A stretch of 64,000 nt of DNA from Cohnella caldifontis (GTDB lineage: Bacteria; Bacillota; Bacilli; Paenibacillales; Paenibacillaceae): NCBI RefSeq assembly GCF_029360585.1, contig NZ_JAQZSJ010000001.1, forward strand, positions 496,001 to 560,000. Reading direction: 5' to 3'. The notes beneath the pieces are model-generated. The model did not search any database and was not told the origin of the DNA. It saw only the letters and a list, made by a program, of their open reading frames with translations. Every line of letters begins with the position of its first letter. Position 1 is the stretch's first letter. Shown one piece after another: positions 1 through 7,672 of the stretch. Both the position numbers and the translations under genes were made by a program.

Positions 1-1394
1 TTGACTTGCTCCCGTACGTCCAGCACCAACTTCTGCTTGATGAATTGCACCGCATAGACGTTCAAGGCGTGGTTGAGCGTCATCCGGAGGACGATGTCGA
101 GATGTTTCCTGGGCATCGCGAGACCGAGATACCCGAGCAATTCCCCGCCGCCCATCACCTTCCATAACCCCAGTTCGCCGTTATCGTCCAAGTCCAGCCA
201 ATGTTCCAGCCGGCGGCTGCCGGACACCTCCCGGCCATGCTGACGGACAGCCGCGATCACCCGATCATGGCAGGGCGATTCGTCTTCGCGCGAAAACACG
301 GACGTCACGTGGAAGAAGCGGTCGAACAGAAACACCGGGCAGCCCATCATGTTGGACAACGACTTGGAGATGTTGGAAAATCCGTCTTCCTCCACGGTAT
401 GCTTGACCAGGTCGTACTGGTAGTTCATATACGTTTCCAGCCGCGTCTGGCGTTCCCGTTCGCTTAGGTATAACCTGGCGTTTTCGATGACGGCCGACAC
501 GTGGGAGGACAGGAACGTCAGCAATTCCAGATCCTCGCGGGTGAAAGCGCCGGGTTCCTTGTCCGTGACGTGGAGAACCCCGATCAATTTCAAATTGACC
601 GTCAGGGGGATCGTGATCTCCGGTCCGCCCGGCTTTTCCAGATGGGAGAAGAACGACTTCAGATCGTAACGCTCATGCAGATCGATCTTCCGAGGGGCTT
701 GGGAAGCCCCGTATACCGGCCTTTGAAGCAGCAGCTCATTGCTTGTCTCGTCATACAAGTAGATGGAAGCCGATCGTGCGCCCGTGCCTTTGCCGGCCCG
801 TTCCACGATATTTTCCACGATTTGTTCGAGCGAATACAGATTCTCTTTCAGCCAGTCCAGGCCTTTGATTTTCTTGAACTCGTTTTCCCGATGGCGGGCG
901 AGCGCGAAGGCGGTCGCGATATCCCTGCCGTACTCGAGAAACAGCTTATCCGCCTCGAGCACGAGCGGCACGAACGAGCGGAAGGCGATCACGCACAGCC
1001 CGAGGCAGCTTCCGGTTTCATGCAGGATGGGGATCGTAAACCAGGATTGAAAATTTTCGTTGTCGAGAGAAGTGAGGAATACGCACGTCTCCTTGCCTTT
1101 GATCGAGTCGAACGAACAGTAGGATCTCTGAAAAAGCTCGGCGCAGCATCGTTCGACGGGCAGCGGAAAATTCGGTTCGAGACCCGCTGCGTCGCCTTTT
1201 TTGGCCTTCACGGCCAACGTACCGTTGTCGATCGTCAAGATCGCCATGAAGTCGCAGGCGAACTGTTGATGGAACGAGTCGATCAAATAGTGAAGCGTTT
1301 CATCCAGCGTATCGAACTGCACCAAACGTCGGGCCGTTTTGCGTAGATGTACGTCGATCTTGTTCATGATTTGCTGCTGTTTGGCATCGATCAT
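1..1394 (-). CDS. GAF-domain transcriptional regulator, PucR/CdaR-like (partial)
   Basis: The gene runs off the left edge, so only the first ~464 residues are visible. The start is ATG (MIDAKQQQ...) 7 bases after a GGGGAGGGAG ribosome site. Residues ~20-170 and ~185-330 read as two GAF sensor domains (hydrophobic core such as FACDFMAILTIDNG and ASIYLYDETSNELLLQ, with a VTDKEPGAFTREDLELL end typical of GAF). The last visible part (LNHALNVYAVQFIKQKLVLDVREQV) resembles the linker before the helix-turn-helix of PucR/CdaR-type activators; the HTH itself is outside the window, so the family is inference. It follows the gentisate dioxygenase gene by 110 bp, which contain an imperfect hairpin, so it may be read from P1 or from its own promoter. 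It is the only regulator candidate seen beside the catabolic operons. Confidence 0.75.
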   Translation of the reverse strand, partial: MIDAKQQQIMNKIDVHLRKTARRLVQFDTLDETLHYLIDSFHQQFACDFMAILTIDNGTLAVKAKKGDAAGLEPNFPLPVERCCAELFQRSYCSFDSIKGKETCVFLTSLDNENFQSWFTIPILHETGSCLGLCVIAFRSFVPLVLEADKLFLEYGRDIATAFALARHRENEFKKIKGLDWLKENLYSLEQIVENIVERAGKGTGARSASIYLYDETSNELLLQRPVYGASQAPRKIDLHERYDLKSFFSHLEKPGGPEITIPLTVNLKLIGVLHVTDKEPGAFTREDLELLTFLSSHVSAVIENARLYLSERERQTRLETYMNYQYDLVKHTVEEDGFSNISKSLSNMMGCPVFLFDRFFHVTSVFSREDESPCHDRVIAAVRQHGREVSGSRRLEHWLDLDDNGELGLWKVMGGGELLGYLGLAMPRKHLDIVLRMTLNHALNVYAVQFIKQKLVLDVREQV

Positions 1395-1504
1395 TCGGCA
1401 TCTCCCTCCCCAAGGGGTTGAATCCATCTTACTTGAATCTCCGGCATAAAGGAATCGCCCTCTTGCCGAGGCGCGGCAAAAAGGCGATGGATCAGTCGGA
1501 TGGA

Positions 1505-2620
1505 TCAGGGCAAGATCGGGGAAAACCGACCGGTCACTTCTTGACGCCCGCGGTTGCGTTCGTACGTTTCCCCGCGGACGAGATCCAAACGTTCCATGAG
1601 CGGCAAATCGCTGGCGGAGAACAGCAGCGCGTCCTCCGTGCCGGTGTTGGCGTGTTCGTGCAAAGCCCAAGGCGGGACGACGAAAATGTCCCCTTGCGAC
1701 CAATCGAACCGGGTTCCGTCGATGACGGTAGTTCCGGAGCCCCTGAACACGTGGTAAATGACGGAATGCGTATGCCGGTGGGCCAAGCCTTCGAATCCCC
1801 GCGGCAGCTTCTGCATCCAGGACGCGATATTGGGCGTCGCGTTTTTGCCGTTCGAAGGATTGAAGTATTCGACCGCGACGCCGTCGTAAGGATCCGGCTC
1901 GAACCGGCTTAAGCCCTCGAGGGCTTCCGCCGTCGGCTTCCATTTGTACAAGCCGAGCGGCGCCTTCTTCTCCGTCCGGTCGGAAATCGGCCGAACCATG
2001 CCGCCCCTGTAGCGCCACGCCGAATAATCGTCCGGGCGTTCGGGCTGCTGGATGTGATCCGGGTACGATTCGAAGAACGTGCCGTTGATCCCGTACATGA
2101 AAGGAATGTCCAGGCAATCCAGCCAGAACATCGGTTCCGTGCCCGGATGGGAATGGCCGTGCCACAATCCGCCCGGCGTGGTCAGAAAATCCCCTTCTTC
2201 CATGTACAGGCGTTCCCCGTCGACGATCGAATAGGCGCCTTTGCCTTTCGAGATAAACCGCAGCGCGCTTTGGGTATGCCGGTGGGACGGCGCCGTCTCG
2301 CCCGGCAGGATCAATTGGATGGCGGCGTACAACGTCTGCGTGGCCGATGCCCAGCCCCACGGTTTTTTATAGGCGAGGCCCGGATTTTGAATATAGATCG
2401 CCCTTCGTTCCCCGCCGCGGTCCGGCGTGAAGATGGTCGACGCTTCCATCAATTTCGCGTGCAGCAGCTCCCACTTCCATAAATAAGGAACCGCTTCGGG
2501 TTTCGGCTGGTGATTCATCAATTGGGGAATGGCATGCCAGAGCGGCCCCAGGTTCACCTTTTCCAGTTCGCTGGAAAACTGCTTGACTTGCTCGCTTTGC
2601 AGAAAAGCGTTGGCTTCCAT
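1505..2620 (-). CDS. Gentisate 1,2-dioxygenase-type bicupin ring-cleavage dioxygenase
   Basis: 371 residues, the usual length for gentisate/salicylate/1-hydroxy-2-naphthoate dioxygenases. These are Fe(II) cupins that open the aromatic ring between adjacent carbons, gentisate giving maleylpyruvate. Two cupin domains are visible: the N-terminal one with the metal-binding HRHTQSALRFI segment near residue 115 and a later HGHSHPG, and the C-terminal one with HRHTHSVIYHVFRG near residue 283 and PPWALHEH. A clear AGGAGG lies 7 bases before the ATG. It is third in the P1 operon after an FAH-family hydrolase and a DinB-fold protein, exactly the enzymes needed to finish a gentisate route. Gentisate itself is inferred from this context; salicylate or hydroxynaphthoate are alternatives. 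Confidence 0.85.
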   Translation of the reverse strand: MEANAFLQSEQVKQFSSELEKVNLGPLWHAIPQLMNHQPKPEAVPYLWKWELLHAKLMEASTIFTPDRGGERRAIYIQNPGLAYKKPWGWASATQTLYAAIQLILPGETAPSHRHTQSALRFISKGKGAYSIVDGERLYMEEGDFLTTPGGLWHGHSHPGTEPMFWLDCLDIPFMYGINGTFFESYPDHIQQPERPDDYSAWRYRGGMVRPISDRTEKKAPLGLYKWKPTAEALEGLSRFEPDPYDGVAVEYFNPSNGKNATPNIASWMQKLPRGFEGLAHRHTHSVIYHVFRGSGTTVIDGTRFDWSQGDIFVVPPWALHEHANTGTEDALLFSASDLPLMERLDLVRGETYERNRGRQEVTGRFSPILP

Positions 2621-2634
2621 TGCGCTGCCTCCTC

Positions 2635-3132
2635 TTAAGCTTGGTTGGAGTCGTTCGCCAAATTCCGGTTGATCTGGTCTACGTGTTTGCCAATATGTTC
2701 GACGACGAAATGGTCCAGCAAGAACGTCATCGGCTTTTCCCCGAATTTGGGGTTGCGATGGGTGGCCGTCAACAACAGGTCATCGTCCTGCAGTCCCATC
2801 AGAACGCGCTCCGCGCGGCCTCCGGTTTGTCTCAGCCGCTGCAGCACTTCCTCGTAGTCCCGTCCGTGGGCTTGATCGACGGCCGCCAAACGGGCCGCGT
2901 CCTGGAGGCCCCGCCCCCACTCGTTTCTCTCGCGGCGGACGACGGCCTGCAGCTCGTCGAGCCAATAATTGATCGCCTCGTCCACGTGGCAGAGCACCTG
3001 CAGAATCGACCAGGCTTCCTCCGAAGGCTTCCGCAAATAGCGGGATTCCGGCAGTCCTTGCGCCAGCTTCAACATTTCGGCGAGCTTATCGCGGGTATTC
3101 CGAACGTATTCGCGCACTTTGTCCTGAGCCAT
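2635..3132 (-). CDS. DinB-fold protein, candidate maleylpyruvate isomerase
   Basis: 165 residues with the DinB/YfiT four-helix-bundle signature: W41-SILQVLCH-V with His49, and a C-terminal [10 protein letters not shown] giving His141, His146 and His150 as metal ligands. DinB-fold proteins include thiol-dependent enzymes such as mycothiol-dependent maleylpyruvate isomerase. This gene lies between the FAH-family hydrolase and the gentisate-type dioxygenase, 15 bp from each, in one operon, and no zeta-class GST-type isomerase is seen in the window. The isomerase role, with bacillithiol as the likely cofactor in this phylum, is inference from position and fold; a generic DinB damage-inducible or bacillithiol transferase role is the alternative. 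GGAGG lies just before the ATG. Confidence 0.8.
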
Positions 3133-3147
3133 CGTATCTTCCTCCCC

Positions 3148-4086
3148 TTATCGGCGAACGCGGTTTTCCAGCGTCCCGAGCCGATCGATATCGATTCGAA
3201 CGACATCTCCGTCCTGCAGGAAGACGGGCGGGTCCATCGCGACGCCGACGCCGCCGGGCGTCCCGGTGCACACCACGTCCCCGGGCTCCAGCGTCATGAA
3301 ACCGGACAGAAATTCCACGAGATCGTGCACGTTGAAAACGAAATTCGCCGTATTCGTCTTTTGGCGGAGCTCCCCGTTTACCCGGAGCTCGACGTTCAGT
3401 CGGTACGGATCTTCGATTTCATCCTTGGTCACCAGGTACGGTCCCATCGGCGCGCTTCCGTCGACCGTTTTGCCTTGCAGCCATTGAATCGTCCTGCGCT
3501 GCAAATCGCGCGACGTGACGTCGTTGACGATCGTATAGCCGGCCACGTAATCGAGCGCGTCCGCCTTGCTCACCTTGGAGGCCCGCTTCCCGATCACGAA
3601 GGCGAATTCCGCTTCGTAGTCCAGTTGGTTCGTGACGGAAGGATACGGGATATCGTCCTGCGGACCGATGATCGTGTTGGCGTATTTGGCGAAGATGACC
3701 GGGAACTGCGGGATCTCCCGCCCCATCTCCCGGATGTGCTCCCGGTAGTTATGCCCGACGCAGACGATCTTGTTCGGCGTCGTCACGGGCGCTTCCAGCT
3801 TCACCTCGCCGAGCTGAAGCGAAAGTTTCCAATCGGCCGCCGATGCCGCCGCCGGGTTCTCTTCGACGTAAGCGCAAGCACGCTCCGCCATGTCCATGCT
3901 TTCCCGGCCGCCCTGCAAAAACCCGACCATCTCCGGGGGCACGTAGGCCTCGGCAATTTCCCGGTACCGGTATTTGCCTTGCGATTTCAGCCAGAGTTGG
4001 ACCGCGTAGTTCAGATCCGTAATCCGGCTGCCCTCCAGACGGCCGATTCTCGTGCGGCCTTCGCGCGTAAACGTAACGAGCTTCAA
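3148..4086 (-). CDS. FAH-family hydrolase (fumarylpyruvate hydrolase candidate)
   Basis: 312 residues from a TTG start (LKLVTFTREGR...) placed 7 bases after AGGAGG; a longer reading to 4146 would overlap the promoter start point and has no ribosome site. Residues ~100-305 form the fumarylacetoacetate-hydrolase fold: NKIVCVGHNYREH, the metal-binding DYEAEFAFVIG with E158 and E160, NDVTSRDLQ, and GDVVCTGTPGGVG. The N-terminal ~95 residues are the small domain found in longer family members. The enzyme cleaves C-C bonds of acylpyruvates, here most likely fumarylpyruvate to fumarate and pyruvate after gentisate cleavage and isomerisation. It is first in the P1 operon. 5-carboxymethyl-2-hydroxymuconate-type substrates cannot be excluded. 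Confidence 0.88.
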   Translation of the reverse strand: MKLVTFTREGRTRIGRLEGSRITDLNYAVQLWLKSQGKYRYREIAEAYVPPEMVGFLQGGRESMDMAERACAYVEENPAAASAADWKLSLQLGEVKLEAPVTTPNKIVCVGHNYREHIREMGREIPQFPVIFAKYANTIIGPQDDIPYPSVTNQLDYEAEFAFVIGKRASKVSKADALDYVAGYTIVNDVTSRDLQRRTIQWLQGKTVDGSAPMGPYLVTKDEIEDPYRLNVELRVNGELRQKTNTANFVFNVHDLVEFLSGFMTLEPGDVVCTGTPGGVGVAMDPPVFLQDGDVVRIDIDRLGTLENRVRR

Positions 4087-4128
4087 CGTCTTTCCTCCTG
4101 TCGTTGCGATGTGTTCCGGGTGCGAACC

Positions 4129-4143
4129 AGAAAGCGCTGTCAA
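4129..4143 (-). promoter_or_regulatory. cre-like site at the P1 start point
   Basis: On the minus strand TTGACAGCGCTTTCT matches the CcpA cre consensus WTGNAANCGNWNNCW with one mismatch (CA for AA) and is nearly palindromic. It overlaps the transcription start expected from the -10 box at 4149-4154, a position where CcpA binding would repress. Confidence 0.45.
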
Positions 4144-4148
4144 CACTA

Positions 4149-4230
4149 ATCTTAAGGAACGGCCGCCGAAAAGAACACCTTCACGGCGGACAAAAAACCG
4201 GGTGTTTTTTCGTTCGCGATGAAGAAAAGG
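4149..4230 (-). promoter_or_regulatory. Promoter P1 with paired operators (FAH operon)
   Basis: Read in the direction of transcription: distal operator CCTTTTCTTCATCGCGAACG (4230-4211), proximal operator TTTTTTGTCCGCCGTGAAGG (4197-4178), 23 bp, then -10 TAAGAT (4154-4149). The operator starts are exactly 33 bp apart. The hexamer at the -35 position (TGTTCT) is poor, as expected for an activator-dependent promoter. Same layout as P2-P9. Confidence 0.75.
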
Positions 4231-4268
4231 ACAACGAGCCGGCGCGCACGCGCTGCCGTTCGTTGTCC
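4224..4268 (-). terminator. Rho-independent terminator after P450 operon P2
   Basis: Minus-strand hairpin with arms GGACAACGA and TCGTTGTCC followed by TTTTCTT, about 30 bp after the first P450 gene stop. It abuts the distal P1 operator, which ends at 4230. Confidence 0.75.
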
Positions 4269-4299
4269 TGCCGGTACGTATGGCGTTGGAAGCCGCCGT

Positions 4300-5505
4300 T
4301 TAAGGGAACAGCTTCATCGGCGCGGACAGTACGCCCCACTCCGCCCAGACGGTCATCTTGATCTCTCCCGCCCGTTCGATCCGCGTCGTCCGTTTCAGCG
4401 CTTCTTCGATCGAATAGCGCACCATCATCCGCGCGAGCGGTCCCGCCGGGCATTTGTGCGGTCCTTCGCCGAACACGATATGCCGGTCGATGTTCGGCCG
4501 GTTCAGGATGAACCGATCGCCGTCCGGGAACACGGAATCGTCGCGGTTGGCGGACGCGTAGTTGAGCGCGATCGGTTCGTCTTTCCGGATCAGCTGCCCG
4601 TGGATGACGACATCGTGTTTGGCCGTGCGGGACATCCCCCGGTACGGCGTGAGCAAGCGCAAATATTCCTCGACGGCCGCCGGGATGAGGCTCAGGTCGC
4701 TCCGAAGCTGTTCCTGGATGTCCGGATGCTCCGTCATGTGCACGAAAATGCTGGCGATCAGCACGCTGGGCGCGATCATGCCGGCCACCAGCAGCGCCCG
4801 CACGCAGCCCAGGATCATGTCGTCCGGCAGCGGCTGCCCTTCGTAAGTCTCCGCCAGCAAGGCGCTGGTCAGGTCGTCGTCCGGAGACATCGGCTTCCGC
4901 CTGCGCTCGGCGATGACTTCGCGCGCGATGTCGTACAAGCCGAGGCTCAGCCGCTTGACCTTCTCCTGGTCGTCGAACTCCATGATCGCCTTCACGTAGG
5001 CCGTGCTGATCTCCTTGATTTTGGCGGACAGTTCGACCGGGAGATTGAAGAAATGGGCGAACACGTGAGCCGGGATCTTGTGCGAATAGTCGGCCGCGAT
5101 CTCGACGGTGTGCCCGCCGATCAAAGCTTTCGCGAGCTCTTCCGTATCGCGCTGGACCAGCGGCTCGATCCGGGCCATCTTCTCCTTGGTGAAAAACCGG
5201 TTGATAAGCCTTCGGTATACCGAATGCTCCGGCGGATCGAGATGCAGGGGAGGCCGCCTTCCCGTAAACGCGACTTTGGGCACGACGTTCTGCACCGAAG
5301 TCGTGTACGTGTGGTAATCCTTCAGTACGCCTACGACGTCTTCGTACCTCGACAACACCCAGAAGCCGCCCCATTCGTTGCTGTGGGCGAGCGGGCATCG
5401 GGCCCGCATTTCCTTGTACAGCTCGTGCGCGCTGGTGAACGTTTCCGGCGCCCGGGGGACGAAATCGTCGTCCGAGCGCTTGTCGATAACGCCGGGATTG
5501 CTCAT
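4300..5505 (-). CDS. Cytochrome P450 (first copy)
   Basis: 401 residues from an ATG with AGGAGG 8 bases upstream; the open frame continues far upstream but only as a shadow of the next gene. Soluble bacterial P450 with no membrane anchor. Visible: the K-helix ExxR in EEYLRLLTPYRG (E280-R283) and the heme-ligand loop FGEGPHKCPAGPLAR with Cys352. The I-helix oxygen-activation motif AGx[D/E]T is AGMIAPS (241-247): both the acid and the threonine are missing, and the second P450 shares the change. Heme binding is therefore expected, but the usual proton-delivery pair is absent. No ferredoxin or reductase gene is nearby. It is last in the P2 operon after a CapA-like protein; substrate unknown. Confidence 0.93.
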   Translation of the reverse strand: MSNPGVIDKRSDDDFVPRAPETFTSAHELYKEMRARCPLAHSNEWGGFWVLSRYEDVVGVLKDYHTYTTSVQNVVPKVAFTGRRPPLHLDPPEHSVYRRLINRFFTKEKMARIEPLVQRDTEELAKALIGGHTVEIAADYSHKIPAHVFAHFFNLPVELSAKIKEISTAYVKAIMEFDDQEKVKRLSLGLYDIAREVIAERRRKPMSPDDDLTSALLAETYEGQPLPDDMILGCVRALLVAGMIAPSVLIASIFVHMTEHPDIQEQLRSDLSLIPAAVEEYLRLLTPYRGMSRTAKHDVVIHGQLIRKDEPIALNYASANRDDSVFPDGDRFILNRPNIDRHIVFGEGPHKCPAGPLARMMVRYSIEEALKRTTRIERAGEIKMTVWAEWGVLSAPMKLFP

Positions 5506-5552
5506 GGTCGATCCCTCCTGTATCGGATCCGCCTGATCCGGAATCCTGCCGC

Positions 5553-6671
5553 TTACCGGTTCCCGCCGGTTACGACGACCTCGTCGCCGTCCCACGCGAA
5601 TTCCGCGTTCAAGCCGGCTTCCCTCGTAATGCGTCTCATATAGTCCAGCATCTCTTCCCCGCCGGCCGATCTCGCCAAGAGCTCGGGCTGTCCCCGGCGG
5701 TCGACGTAGCAAGGCCGGAACGCGACCCGCGTCACCCCCGCCCTGCCGATCCGGCAACGGGCGAGCATCGCGAACTTCGCTTCCGGGTGAAACGGATAGG
5801 TCTCGTACTCGGGATCGGGCTCGAAGCCGAACATCGCCTTCCTTCGCTGCGCCCAGTTGTCGGGCAGCGGCCCGGTCACGAGCGCCCGCAGCGGCAAATA
5901 CACGTAACCGTTGCCCAAGCTGTGGAAGATTGCCTTTCCTTTGTACCATTCGATCCCTTTCAGGATGTGGGAATGGTGGGCCAAAATCAGGTCCGCCCCG
6001 GCGTCGATCGCCTCGTAAGCAACCTGGAACTCGTAATCCAGCAGCTTGGCGGGGGTATGCACCAACCCTTTGTGCAGCGCGACGATCACCGCGTCGCACT
6101 CCGAACGGAGCCGGCGGATATCCTCCTTCAGCCGGCCCATGCTGACCGGCTCGGCGAACGTGAAGGCTTTCGGCTGGCCGCCGGGATTGGCGTGGTCCAG
6201 CTCGTAGTGGGTAATGACGTTGACGTACGCGTTGCCGGGACGGCCCGCTGCCGCCCACGTTTCCTTCGGTCCCACGCAGTTGTAGTTCAGGAAGCCGACG
6301 CGGATCCCTTTGCGTTCCAAGACCCGCGCCCTTCTCGCTTCTTCCAGGTTCATTCCCGCTCCGACGTAAGCGATGCCGTGGCGGTCCAGCCATTCGTGCG
6401 TATCCTCGATGCCTTCCGGACCGTAATCGGCCAGATGGTTGCCCGCCAGCGTCACGATGTCGAAGCCGGCGTCCGCAAGCGGACGCAGGTTCGCCGGAAT
6501 CCTGCCGAGGGAGACGGCGTGGGCGTTCCGCTCCGTATGCGTCACTTCCAGCTGCCCGACGGCGATATCCGCTTCCCGAAGCAGCTGCCGCGTCGAGTCG
6601 AATAGATGGCCGCAATCCGGCCCCAGAATGATATCGCCCGCCGCGATCAAATCCAATTCCGCTCGATCCAT
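5553..6671 (-). CDS. CapA-like metallophosphoesterase-fold protein (copy 1)
   Basis: 372 residues of the CapA/PgsA superfamily (calcineurin-like fold): AAGDIILGPD at the N-terminus, TLAGNHLADYG near 95, AHHSHILKGIEWYKGKAIFHSLGN near 230. Unlike capsule-synthesis CapA there is no signal peptide or membrane segment, so it should be cytosolic. It sits 13 bp after the MBL hydrolase gene and before the P450 gene. Closest to copy 3 (27813-28925) in this window: they share GDIILGPD, VGQLEVTHT, VGAGMNLEEA, LNYNCVGPK and GFEPDPEY. No capsule or polyglutamate genes are nearby, so a catabolic hydrolase or phosphatase role is more likely, but the reaction is unknown. Confidence 0.85.
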   Translation of the reverse strand: MDRAELDLIAAGDIILGPDCGHLFDSTRQLLREADIAVGQLEVTHTERNAHAVSLGRIPANLRPLADAGFDIVTLAGNHLADYGPEGIEDTHEWLDRHGIAYVGAGMNLEEARRARVLERKGIRVGFLNYNCVGPKETWAAAGRPGNAYVNVITHYELDHANPGGQPKAFTFAEPVSMGRLKEDIRRLRSECDAVIVALHKGLVHTPAKLLDYEFQVAYEAIDAGADLILAHHSHILKGIEWYKGKAIFHSLGNGYVYLPLRALVTGPLPDNWAQRRKAMFGFEPDPEYETYPFHPEAKFAMLARCRIGRAGVTRVAFRPCYVDRRGQPELLARSAGGEEMLDYMRRITREAGLNAEFAWDGDEVVVTGGNR

Positions 6672-6684
6672 AGACCCGCCTCCG

Positions 6685-7656
6685 TCAAGCCGTGTACGTC
6701 ACGATTCCGTCCGCGTACCGGGAACGGATCTGACCTTCGGCTTCCATGAAATCCAGCAGCCCGATGATTTCCGACATCACCGGACCGAACAAGGTGCCGT
6801 ATTTATCGCCGTAGAAAGCCTGCGCGATCTCGGCGGCCGTCGACTTCCCGCCGAGGATCAGGCCGCGGACGGACTCGGCTTTCTTGCGGATGCGCCCGAT
6901 CCGGTGTTCGATCAGGGCGGCCGCGTCGTCGATCGCGTCCCCGTGGCCGGCGTATACCCGCGCGGGGCGAAGCGGCAAGCATTTCTCCATGGAGCGGACG
7001 TAGTTCGAAAGCGACGGGAGGCGCCGGCCGTCGCGGTCCGGCTCCACGAACGCGTTGCTGGAAATCCGGCTCAGCAGGTGGTCCCCGGCGAACATCGTCC
7101 GGGAGCCGGGGAGCCAGAACGCCAGATGGTCGGGCGCGTGCCCGGGCACCTCGAGCACTACCGTGCCCTCCGCCCTGTCGGACTCCCGCACGGCCGTAAT
7201 GTCCGCGCGGATCCGCAGCCCGTCGTTCCCGGACAATGCCGCCCGCAGCTTGTCGACCTGGCGTTCGCCCGCTTCGCCGCAGCCCATCTCCCGATACAGC
7301 CGGGCGTAAAACTCGACCCGCATCGAGAGGAAATCCGGATCTCTCGTCAGGCGGGGCACGGCATCCGGATGGGCATAGACCGGAATGTCGCGGCGCTCCG
7401 CGATGCGGTTCACCAGCCCGACGTGATCCGGGTGGCTGTGCGTCAATAAAATCGCCGCAAGGTCGCCGACCGAATATCCTTCGGCCGCCAGCGCGTCCTG
7501 AAAATCCCGCCAACACTCGTCCGTATCCGCGGCCGCGTCGACGAGCAGAAGCCGGTTGTCCAGCTCCAGCAGAAAGACGTTGGCTTCCCCGACCTCGTAA
7601 GGCGTGTTAAAGCGAATTTCCACTACTTTGCAACCAGCCCTTGACTCGGATGTCAT
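6685..7656 (-). CDS. MBL-fold metallo-hydrolase
   Basis: 323 residues of the metallo-beta-lactamase superfamily. The metal-binding motif LLTHSHPDHVG is near residue 71-81, with a second-shell His in VPGHAPDH, Asp in FAGDHLL and a C-terminal VYAGHGDAIDD. The last ~80 residues (HRIGRIRKKAESVRGLI...) form the winged-helix-like tail of LACTB2-type hydrolases. Such enzymes hydrolyse thioesters, lactones or phosphodiesters. Its position after two acyl-CoA-dehydratase-like genes makes a CoA- or thiol-thioester hydrolase plausible, which is inference. Start ATG at 7656, with an AGGGATCGAG sequence upstream that is a moderate ribosome site. Confidence 0.88.
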   Translation of the reverse strand: MTSESRAGCKVVEIRFNTPYEVGEANVFLLELDNRLLLVDAAADTDECWRDFQDALAAEGYSVGDLAAILLTHSHPDHVGLVNRIAERRDIPVYAHPDAVPRLTRDPDFLSMRVEFYARLYREMGCGEAGERQVDKLRAALSGNDGLRIRADITAVRESDRAEGTVVLEVPGHAPDHLAFWLPGSRTMFAGDHLLSRISSNAFVEPDRDGRRLPSLSNYVRSMEKCLPLRPARVYAGHGDAIDDAAALIEHRIGRIRKKAESVRGLILGGKSTAAEIAQAFYGDKYGTLFGPVMSEIIGLLDFMEAEGQIRSRYADGIVTYTA

Positions 7657-7672
7657 GATGTGCTCGATCCCT

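Noticed and set aside
501..1346. Long plus-strand open frame opposite the GAF regulator
   Set aside because: It is the antisense shadow of the minus-strand gene; it has no ribosome site and no recognisable domain.
2620..4149. 509-codon plus-strand frame
   Set aside because: Covers three real minus-strand genes with clear families; a GC-rich shadow.
4300..6615. 771-residue reading of the first P450 with a long N-terminal extension
   Set aside because: The extension lies in another frame over the CapA gene; a strong AGGAGG and ATG at 5505 give a normal-size P450.
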